Positions 8,906 through 16,201 of a DNA stretch of 16,201 nt are shown one piece after another. How positions within the stretch are numbered: position 1 is the first letter of the stretch; the number at the start of each line of letters is the position of its first letter. This DNA comes from Saccoglossus kowalevskii (Eukaryota > Hemichordata > Enteropneusta > Harrimaniidae). Where the stretch lies: the NCBI RefSeq assembly GCF_000003605.2, contig NW_003113465.1, positions 90,484-106,684 of the forward strand, in the 5' to 3' direction. The translations under genes were made by a program, and so were the position numbers. Under the pieces are notes generated by a model. It ran no database searches, was not told the DNA's origin, and saw only the letters and a list, made by a program, of their open reading frames with translations.

Positions 8906-9785
8906 ATAACTCGCAATAGCTCCGTTGCTATGCAGTTGCTAAGGTCCGCGGAGAGTTACTGTAGGAGACTTGTAGAGCTGAACATCGCACAAGAAATACC
9001 GAGATGGCCGTGCCTTTCCTAGAATATGCTTAATCACATTCCATGAACCTTGTATTATTTTGTGAATGCTTGTGAACAGAGTTGGCTAAAAGCTGCCATT
9101 TGTTTTTGTTTTGTTTTTGTTTTCTGCTTTAGTAAAGAGACACTGTCGTGACCAATTCATCATTACATTACTGCCATGGTGTAAATCAGCCTTAAGTTGC
9201 TACAATTTTTTTTTTCTATGAAATTTGGAGAAAAAATTACAGTAAAATTAAAAATATTGACTGAGCAATAACTATTTCAAGAGTACAAAATTGACTAAGA
9301 TATTTTATATATTTTTATGAGTTGTAAATTTTAAAAATTGGTTGCTTTAATACAGAATTAGTACAAAATTGAAAAAAAATAATATATTGAATGACGTCAT
9401 AAATACCTAATTGTAGACCACTCTTTGGGTCTACATCGTTCTGTATCCATAGTAACGTCTGTAAACTGGGTTACAAAATTCTTTTTTACAAATAATGAAT
9501 GCATTTCTCTCCAAGGGACCTATTACACTATTTTATAATATTACATTTAACAGAAAACCACATTGGATTAGATTGAATTAGACGTATATAAATCCGTTAC
9601 TAGAGTCTAGTATTAGAATCCTGTAAATCTTGATTTTTTTTTGTAGAGCAACGTCTTTTTTTGTCTGTACATACTGTGTATAAAATGCATTGAGGTGTAT
9701 ATATATAAACATTCTATATAATATTGCATATGTTGGTACTATGCCACTTATTCATTGTTAATAATAAAAACGTCAGAATTTGACT
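8906..9785 (+). other. Delta: Delta 3' UTR (end approximate)
   Basis: About 880 bases of AT-rich sequence from the TAA to the inferred cleavage site. It holds a T-rich TTTTG/TTTTTG repeat (9099-9124), an 8-base match to the miR-1 seed target (ACATTCCA, 9036-9043), GTGCCTT (9010-9016, miR-124 type), ACTGCCA (9170-9176, miR-34 type), and a Pumilio-type TGTACATA (9666-9673). The short RNA-level motifs are candidates only. Confidence 0.75.
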
Positions 9786-9823
9786 TATTTTTTCAAATAT
9801 AATTATATATGTGTATGTGTTTG
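9763..9823 (+). terminator. Delta polyadenylation signal and GU-rich downstream element
   Basis: AATAAA at 9763-9768 is followed about 40 bases later by a GT-rich stretch, TGTGTATGTGTTTG, at 9810-9823. This is the usual animal layout, so cleavage is expected at about 9780-9795. I saw no other AATAAA in the 3' UTR. Confidence 0.75.
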
Positions 9824-9834
9824 CTCCCTCCATG

Positions 9835-10024
9835 CCCCCCCCCCCCCTGAAAAGTGCACTGGCAGTTTGTTGAGATTTTCAGAGCCGCCGTTTTACAGAG
9901 TTAGGTTTACCTAGCCAATTGTGGCGTCTACATTCTCGTCTGGCATGTTTTGTGTCTTTAACTGAATTTGCTGACCCCACCCTCTCACAATTTTAACTCT
10001 GTTGAAAATTATTTGGGGGGGGGG
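9835..10024. repeat. Poly-C and poly-G tracts
   Basis: A run of 13 C (9835-9847), just past the Delta poly(A) site, is followed by a run of 10 G (10015-10024). They are complementary and could pair or form quadruplex-like structures. Such runs are also frequent assembly and sequencing error sites. Confidence 0.7.
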
Positions 10025-10964
10025 TGAAATCCAACTATGTCGTAGCAATGTAGGGGTGGAAATTTACGTGTTGGTTCTGTAAATGAACGTTAATGTGTTC
10101 CTCGTGCCAGATGATCATTCATAGAGTAAAAGTTTACTCGTTCAACTCGCCCGAAAAGTATAAATATTGTAATGTCGACGCTTCCGCCATTTGAACAGAT
10201 GATGTATTTGGATGGTTTTTGCCAGTTAATATAAATCGAGGATGAGTCAGCAGACGAATCTAGCTGTTGGGGCACATTCAGTGTTAGAATTACCCAATTA
10301 GAATTATGTAATTCATCATTTGTCGTGAAAGCTTTTATTTTTTTTAATATGACCAGAGGGTGTCAAAGTGAAAAAACCTATATTGCTTTTCAAAGGGTCG
10401 TCGCATGATCTCTGCGAAAGAAATATCAAAACAAAACAAGTACAGTGAATAATCTGTATTATCCATCAAGTGCCTGCTTGCACACTGATCCCATATTGTG
10501 CTTCACCAAACTCGGATTAGAAAATGTATACACATATAAAAACAATGACATAGACCAAGAGCTGAACTCAATTTGGTAAATACGTCTGTCTAAGCCCCCC
10601 TAACCCTGGCAAAAGAATTCACGTAGGTGCGCAGTAATATTGGCTTTATGTAAATATAAATATGTCAGTGAGAGATAGGATTTATAAAGGCAAAGCCCGA
10701 AAAAACAATTACTGCACCATGGTGGTTAGCTGTTTTGTATCAATATATTTTAAATATACACCCACCCTGTCGACTCCCGGATCGACTGGCCTTCCCAGTT
10801 ACCCCTACGTTTGGTTTTCCTAGACGTAGGTTTCAAATAATTGTACCGTGATTGTACGCGATAATACCGACGTGAGATTTCTTCCCCTGAGAACTACCAG
10901 TCACGGATTGCACTACTATGTAAACCAAACTCAACATTCATTATGAACGGTCGATTCGGCATGG

Positions 10965-11110
10965 TGACGTCATAGCAACATAAATTTGGCGGAAATGAGA
11001 CTTTGATAGAGTAGCCAATGAAATATTCAACAGCAGGCTAACTATAGCGAATCATTAATTGGGCCATGGTACATTCATATTCAAATAAGTAGCAATGTTT
11101 TCATGGCAAC
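10965..11110. promoter_or_regulatory. CRE / RFX / E2F / CCAAT motif cluster
   Basis: Palindromic CRE TGACGTCA (10965-10972) abuts an RFX half-site ATAGCAAC (10972-10979). An E2F-like TTTGGCGG (10985-10992), a CCAAT box (11015-11019) and a second X-box-like element GTTTTCATGGCAAC (11097-11110) follow. This density suggests a promoter or enhancer in the Delta-CHAC interval. No transcript is evident from sequence. Confidence 0.4.
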
Positions 11111-11659
11111 AAAGAGCTGTGGAAGCCACTAAACTGGAACAGGAAGGAATTTTGCATTGTGTTCTTAAAGCGAACGTTTTTGCTTCCAATCGTTCAGGAT
11201 ACATGGTTTTTACATCGAAACGTTTGAAGCGTCATTTCCGTGTCGGTCGCCAGTGACCGAGATTGGCGTCACTTGCTCACCACTCGTGTTGATACGCGGT
11301 AAATAGTCACAATGTTGCGACTAAATTCATCAACGAAGTAGAATAAACAATTATATTGAACTTTCTGCGCCGACATGTATTCTTGGGCGGCAGACTTCCA
11401 AACACTTAGTGACCATTTACGCCAGTGCAACTAACTTGTGTGTACTATTTTCATCGGGTTACGACAACCTGTTGAAGTCGATACTCCTTGTATAAAAGTA
11501 TATCGTACCCCGGATATCGTAATGTAACGAACCGCACAAGACCATCGATATAAATAAAATTATGCTTAACAAGATTACTATTCAGAAATAATAATAATTT
11601 CGTCAATCTATGAAAATCGAATTACTGACTTAGCAACGGTCGTTACCATGACACTGCTG

Positions 11660-11667
11660 TATAAATA
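11660..11667 (+). promoter_or_regulatory. Canonical TATA box without an assigned gene
   Basis: TATAAATA follows RFX-like half-sites at 11631-11651. An ATG lies 43 bases downstream of the box (11710) and opens a 14-codon frame. AATAAA is at 11763-11768. It may be chance, a small transcript or a decayed promoter. Confidence 0.3.
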
Positions 11668-12309
11668 GGGATCCCGGAAAATAGGAACACTGATTCATCT
11701 ACTTTCGCAATGGACGAATTGGAAACTTGTCACGTCCCAGTAGAAAGAAATTAAATTTGATAATAAAAAGGAGTGTACAACATGACTAAAAGTCTTGGTG
11801 CCGTGTATTAATTGGAGGGGATGAGGTGGTTTTGCTATTCCAGAAACACAAGTTTCACATAGTCGCAATCATTTAGCCTACGCGTTCTGAAAACAGTATC
11901 GTCACGTGACTTGTCAATTTCTATGAAAAACGCTCTCGTGGTTACAGGTCAAATGCACGACTTGACCTGTAGATATGTGTAACTCCTTGAACCGACATAA
12001 CCCCGTCTGGTCCGGCACGCAGCAGCTGTTTTCCTGCGATACGTTGTCCCCGGCGCCGCCCTTCGATGCCTTGTAAAGTGGAGCTCGAATCCCGGGGCTC
12101 GAATACATGATGATTGTGTGAATCCCATATCGCCATAAGATAAAAAAAAATGTTCGCTCCCTGTGTGGGTCGTCCCTTGCAAATACCGAAAAGACTGTCA
12201 TTATCATTAAGCATGCTGACGTTTCCCACGTATCACCTCGGAGGTAACCCCCAACATGACAGCGCGGTCTCATACGTGTGTACATTTCCCGAACTGTAAC
12301 ATGTATATT

Positions 12310-12351
12310 GCTTAAATCATGGAGCTAAAAAAAAGAGCTCCATGCTTAAAT
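12310..12351. repeat. Perfect hairpin flanked by 8-base direct repeats
   Basis: CATGGAGCT (12318-12326) and AGCTCCATG (12336-12344) form a 9-base perfect inverted repeat around a 9-base A-rich loop. GCTTAAAT occurs on both sides (12310-12317 and 12344-12351), like a target-site duplication. Confidence 0.6.
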
Positions 12352-14075
12352 ACAATACCCACGTTTTTAATACGCGTTTTCCCGACGTTTAAATGAACCC
12401 GTTCTTCAAATAAACTAATAAATCATGCGGTTACAAGGCTGAAAAATAAAAACTATCGACCGGAACCAGTGTACGTCGCTTTTGTTACTATGTGTAGTTT
12501 ATTTAGATTACATGTTAAAGAAAGTCACCCGTTCGATGGCCCTAACACAATAGGGCTTCCTATTTCAAAAAAACAACAATTGCATCTCGCCTATCTAATT
12601 TGTGGCTGACTGTTTTATGCCAGATCAACATGGATTGGTCGTTTACCTATACTTACAACATTGTGGAGTGTTACTCCTTTGTAGCAACCGTAAGCCAGGT
12701 GAAATACTACGCTAAATGTATAAAATTTAACCCTACCCAGGGGGGATGGTATATTCGTATTGTCCAGGTACACACTAGCAGCATTGTGTTTCCTGGAATA
12801 TCTAATAACTTCTCCACAAATGTAACCCTTGCCTGCACTTTGTTATGCAAGTCACGCGACTTTCCGTTATTATTCATCAATATTACGTAATGCTACTATA
12901 CGATCACCAGGGACTATTAAATCCCTCGGAGAGTCTACGTTTCTCTTGCAAGCATGTAAATAGTATTCGATGAAAGACCGTTTCCATGGTGACATGAATC
13001 GATTCAGACGACGATCGCAGGCCTGTAATGAAAAGCGCTCAACTCATAGTGCTATAAAGAGTAGTTATCCATTCTGAAATTAAATCAATTGGAAATCGAT
13101 AACGATTTCAACCTCTATAGTATTTATACCACCCCGACAATGAGCGCTATCTAAAGCATAACCTTGACCGTGTCCTCATGCGTGCTCCCTGAGTGTCATC
13201 GTTTCTGACGCGTATGTCCACATGATGTTGACATCATTGCAAAACACCGAATGTAGTATGTGCGGATGCAGTCCAAGAAACCATGAAGACACATCGAGTT
13301 CACGACCTTGAAGATGTCCTCGGTGCAGACACTGTGTTCTCCATAAATTCTTGCAGTCAGAAATAATCATTGCAACGGAATTCTCGACGCGGAAGTCATG
13401 GATATTACAAAGAGGGAAACACTGGTTTTCATCCCGATTTATTGTAATTATGCGTAATTCTAGCTAATCGCCGATGAAATTCTCTGTTCTGTCAACAATG
13501 TAGAATGAGAGTTTATATTCATACGTACTATATTATCCACACAATTCCTTGCCATATCTCATCTTGTAAAAAACAGATAAGACATTTCGTTTAATAGAAA
13601 CAAATTACTTTGATGGAAATATGGGCTCATAATCAATCTCCAGTCATCATTAAGCATTTCCGACACGAAATTAATCCTTCGTTTTTTGTGGGCTAATTAG
13701 TATTCAACATACCGTATGTACGATACTATTTCGATGTAAGTTTCAAGTTATACGTCGTCTCGATGCCTTCCACGTGTCAGCCTTTATTATTTGTCAGCAT
13801 ATTATGTATGTTTTCTTTTTTATGAATTTGTTCTTACGCCCGTGATCAGTGCAATAACGCCGAATAATTGTCTTGGTAGTCGAAGAAAAAAAAAAGAATA
13901 GAAAAAAAAAAGTGAAATCAAATTATTTGCCTAAAATAAAGACTATTTTTCATTTAGTTCAAAGGGGCACTACATGCTATTAAATAACATATGCATGACT
14001 GTCCAATAAGTTAGGGAGTGTCTGTAACGCACTTCCTTAAACATTTTGAATAATATTCCAAGGAAAGTATTTTTG

Positions 14076-14096
14076 CACGTCACGTCATGCACGTCA
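14076..14096 (-). promoter_or_regulatory. Triple TGACGTG bZIP half-site array
   Basis: CACGTCA occurs three times in 21 bases (14076-14082, 14081-14087, 14090-14096), so TGACGTG is repeated on the minus strand. TGACGTG is the core of ATF6/XBP1 and CRE-like sites. It lies about 1.2 kb upstream of the CHAC start codon. Confidence 0.4.
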
Positions 14097-14675
14097 TGGC
14101 GTTGATCCTCTTAATATTACAAGCAAACACACGGAATGTGAAACATTCTATTTTGTGAAGACAAAGGCTTTTCATTGCTGTTGAATATGTGCGTGTAATC
14201 GAAAATCACTCCAAACAATCACGAAAGTAATTATACGTGGTGTCTAATCTTAACAAATATATACGATGGAACATTTTAATACTAAATATTTTTGTGATCG
14301 GAAATTTCCAGAATGCACTACGCTATATTCAGTTATTTTATAGGAAATCATCTGGGAATTGTATCACTAAGAGTCCTTTGACACCGTGGCCAAATGATAT
14401 CACGAGGCGGCATCGTATTTTAATTTTTAAAACAGCCGCAATAAATGAAAAATACTAATAAAACCACGGTCTCTGCATTTGAGAACTACTGTAAACGTCG
14501 AGCAGTGAGAGTACATATACACTCGGCGAATTACTAATATCCATCCAGGGGCCTTCTATTTTTCCCATCGGCTTTCGACGAGCATCATGATCACTCGCTA
14601 GTCATGTCGTATTAGGAATTTACGCACAATGTCACTTGGGAAGTAATGCGCATAGTCAAATCTTAACAGGCTAGT

Positions 14676-14700
14676 CACGTGCGCATTTTGGCGCGAAATG
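14676..14700. promoter_or_regulatory. CACGTG E-box next to an E2F-type site
   Basis: CACGTG (14676-14681) is followed by TTTTGGCGCGAAATG (14686-14700). The latter fits the E2F consensus and is an exact 15-base copy of 2228-2242. It lies about 620 bases upstream of the CHAC start. Confidence 0.4.
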
Positions 14701-14794
14701 TGTAATCCACTTTGTTTTTAATATTTCATGACTCTAGGGACTGTGATTGCATTGACGCCGTGGTTAAGTTAGACATTCAGAAACAGCCCGCTCC

Positions 14795-14860
14795 GTTTTT
14801 GTCGTAGTGGTTAGATGTCCGGACTCATTGTAAATCGTGTTTGAACGCAAAACGTCAATG
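14795..14860 (+). mobile_element. Possible tRNA-derived SINE remnant
   Basis: The stretch around 14803-14826 (GTAGTGGTTAGATGTCCGGA) resembles the D-arm/A-box part of a tRNA-derived SINE head. TGTTTGAACGC (14838-14848) could be a decayed B-box. No full tRNA fold, tail or target duplication was found. Confidence 0.35.
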
Positions 14861-15048
14861 TGTTACAAACTGCAGACGGTGTATTGAGGATTGGACCAAC
14901 AAACACAAATTACATGTACTCAAATTTAAATATGTACAGTAAAAGTGTTGACAAAAAAAACCGAGTCTGTGTTTTCGTTTACGTCGTTGTCGGCAATTTT
15001 CGGCATGAATCGTAAATAGTGAATGCGTTCATGACGTGTTTACGGTAA

Positions 15049-15236
15049 ATTGCATCATTTGCGAACTCTGACCTGGCATTCATAATTGCTCGCCCGACGA
15101 GTTGCATCAGCTTCACAAACCTCATTTTGCTTATGCATTATACGATAAAGGAAAATGTAAACAATGGTGCCGACCAATCGGAGCGCAGAGGCATGTCCTC
15201 TACGCGTGTTCTATTCGTCGAAGCACTGTGACGTCA
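15049..15236 (+). promoter_or_regulatory. Candidate CHAC stress-response promoter (two CAREs, CCAAT, CRE)
   Basis: ATTGCATCA (15049-15057) and TTGCATCA (15102-15109) are exact ATF4-C/EBP (CARE/AARE) elements. CCAAT is at 15174-15178 and palindromic CRE TGACGTCA at 15229-15236, 81 bases before the ATG. A TGACGTG half-site sits at 15032-15038. Mammalian CHAC1 is a well-known ATF4 target in the unfolded-protein and amino-acid responses, so this arrangement fits the gene. The transcription start is not visible. Confidence 0.6.
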
Positions 15237-15316
15237 CACATCAACATCCGCAAAAACGGCGCGGCTTTACCACGTTATTTTACCTTTCCATTCGCCCATA
15301 CGGTGTATATTCGAAG

Positions 15317-15502
15317 ATGGCACCAGACACGACAGACTTGCCGTTTATACCATCTCCTGCCTCAAGTTTATGGATTTTCGGCTATGGTTCTCTGACTTGG
15401 AAACCTAATTTTGTATACAGCTCTAAAAAACTAGGGTACATCGAAGGATATGTACGTCGATTCTGGCAGGGAAATACTACGCATCGAGGAGTACCTAATG
15501 CG
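15317..15502 (+). CDS. CHAC1: CHAC exon 1 coding part
   Basis: 62 codons from ATG 15317 to an Ala codon, with donor gtgagt at 15503. It contains the FGYGSL core and the RRFWQG...HRG motif of the family. The following intron (15503-15614) is 112 bases and contains a short TA repeat at 15526-15538. Confidence 0.93.
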
Positions 15503-16201
15503 GTGAGTTCATTCATTGCTCCCTTTATATATATATATTGAATATTTAATTCCCTATATTTCAATCTATGGATGATCATATTTTTTAAAATTCAATTCCC
15601 TTTTACTCACACAGCCTGGAAGAGTGGCGACGTTAGTGCCAAGCGATAAGGTAAGACCATCGTTCATTTACTACATTTACTACGCCCGTGTCCTTCACCA
15701 ACATAATTGCATCATCCGTCATTTCACTAAAATCACGATTTACTTTTGTTTTCGCCCATAATTCATACAGTAATTTCATTTGAACACAAGAACCACTTCC
15801 GTTCCTTTGTCCGAGTACTCTGTTTTGCGTTTCGGGCAACCGGTTGGGGTTGTTTCAGGTGAATTAACCACTACAGGTCAGGTTTGTTTTGATCGGAAGC
15901 AAGTAATTAGCATATTCATGAGCGGACATGTGTGGGCGTGACATGCTGTGACGTCATATTAAGCCGAGATATGACGTAAACGAGACGAGTTGTGAACTTG
16001 CAGAGAGGTTATGAATATCTTGTATTTTTTGGGAAGGAGGTATTAAACCAACCAGCGATATAAATGTAACCTAACATACCTGCATCTGTATAGCCCGTAG
16101 TTAGTGCTGTCATTTAACTTGCTTTCTCTTCAATCAATAGGGAAGGTCGTGGGGTACAGCTTTTGAGGTCCGCGGTAACAAGGAAGTAATGGACGCACTG
16201 C
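15317..16201 (+). CDS. CHAC1: ChaC-family glutathione-specific gamma-glutamylcyclotransferase (3'-partial)
   Basis: A cytosolic enzyme that degrades glutathione to 5-oxoproline and Cys-Gly; CHAC1 (Botch) is also reported to inhibit Notch maturation. Exons 15317-15502, 15615-15650 and 16141-16201 join in phase 0 and give 94 residues before the window ends. Visible signatures: [17 protein letters not shown] (residues 16-32) with the YGSL substrate-binding loop at 23-26, [16 protein letters not shown] (45-60), PGRVATL (63-69), and RSWGTAFEV. The 18-residue N-terminal lead and the V-G-x-x-x-V-M-x-A-L end resemble CHAC1 more than CHAC2, whose protein starts close to the FGYGSL motif. The catalytic Glu lies beyond the window. 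ATG 15317 has A at -3 and G at +4. An in-frame upstream ATG at 15164 would add 51 residues, but it lies upstream of the CCAAT and CRE motifs. Confidence 0.93.
15615..15650 (+). CDS. CHAC1: CHAC exon 2: 36-base microexon
   Basis: The acceptor is actcacacag ending at 15614 and the donor is gtaaga at 15651. It encodes exactly 12 residues, [12 protein letters not shown], matching the PGRVVTL strand of human CHAC proteins. Both ends are phase 0, so skipping would preserve the frame. Confidence 0.92.
15651..16140 (+). other. CHAC intron 2 with bZIP motifs
   Basis: 490 bases, phase 0. It contains ATTGCATCATC (15706-15716; core TTGCATCA 15707-15714), a palindromic CRE TGACGTCA (15949-15956) and TGACGTAA (15972-15979). 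No coding sequence is recognised. Confidence 0.8.
16141..16201 (+). CDS. CHAC1: CHAC exon 3 (runs off the window)
   Basis: The acceptor is tcaatcaatag ending at 16140. It encodes [20 protein letters not shown] and one further base, matching the WGVAY strand and following helix of the family. The exon continues past the right edge. Confidence 0.92.

Larger units (their letters stand above)
9790..15160. other. Intergenic region between Delta and CHAC
   Basis: About 5.4 kb with no recognisable protein gene or intact structural RNA. Open frames here (for example 11914-12285 minus, 12600-12890 plus, 13176-13370 minus) show no known domain, and several overlap one another. Motifs worth noting are listed separately: 10965-11019, 11097-11110, 11660-11667, 12310-12351, 14076-14096, 14676-14700, 14795-14860. 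Long A-rich tracts lie at 13886-13912. Confidence 0.75.

Noticed and set aside
12083-12104. GCTCGAAT repeated with a 14-base period, resembling a tRNA B-box
   Set aside because: No A-box at the right distance and no cloverleaf could be built, so no tRNA call was made.
12223-12230. Su(H)/CSL consensus site (CGTGGGAA on the minus strand)
   Set aside because: About two such matches are expected by chance in a window of this size; a single isolated one is not evidence of Notch feedback.
11914-12285. Three overlapping minus-strand open frames
   Set aside because: They share one GC-richer stretch in different frames. None has a domain, and three frames open together suggests few stops by composition.
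12600-12890. 96-codon open frame in the intergenic region
   Set aside because: No recognisable domain, no promoter or splice context that supports it.
13176-13370. 64-codon minus-strand open frame
   Set aside because: No family match. It could be a repeat fragment, but I cannot support that.
15526-15538. TA microsatellite in CHAC intron 1
   Set aside because: Too short to be notable, and common in AT-rich introns.

Overview
This is animal nuclear DNA. The genes are split by GT-AG introns, the non-coding DNA is AT-rich, and neither operons nor prokaryotic ribosome-binding sites are seen. Two protein-coding genes lie on the + strand, each cut by a window edge. The first (60 to about 9785) is a Delta-type Notch ligand lacking only its first exon(s). 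The second (from about 15.2 kb to the right edge) is the 5' part of a ChaC-family gamma-glutamylcyclotransferase, most like CHAC1. The Delta protein has nine EGF repeats and a vertebrate-like cytoplasmic tail ending ATEV, and the non-coding DNA is compact. This suggests an invertebrate bilaterian, perhaps a marine deuterostome; I cannot name the species.

Layout. Nine Delta exons join in one open frame of 771 residues plus stop: 60-129, 1875-2150, 4468-4528, 5277-5407, 5525-5700, 6213-6426, 6711-7989, 8478-8580 and 8900-8905. They encode the end of the N-terminal (MNNL) region, the DSL domain, nine EGF repeats, a Ser/Thr-rich stalk, one transmembrane helix and a lysine-rich tail. The last coding exon holds only the final Val and the stop, so the PDZ ligand ATEV forms across the last splice junction. 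The 3' UTR ends near AATAAA at 9763. About 5.4 kb without a recognisable gene follows (9790-15160). It contains bZIP, RFX and E2F motifs, a small hairpin, a possible tRNA-derived SINE remnant and homopolymer tracts. CHAC exons are 15317-15502, 15615-15650 and 16141-16201 (continuing).

Regulation. The Delta introns carry a cluster of three CAGCTG E-boxes with POU octamer-type motifs (3955-4169), five copies of the word CACGTGCAA, and a near-perfect RFX X-box. The CHAC upstream region and second intron carry three copies of TTGCATCA (the ATF4-C/EBP element) and two palindromic CREs. This agrees with the known ATF4 control of CHAC1.

Most notable: Delta activates Notch, and CHAC1 (Botch) is reported in vertebrates to block Notch maturation. 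Here they are same-strand neighbours about 5.5 kb apart. From memory, human DLL4 and CHAC1 are also adjacent at 15q15.1. If confirmed, the window holds an ancient Delta-CHAC1 microsynteny joining a Notch ligand to a Notch inhibitor.
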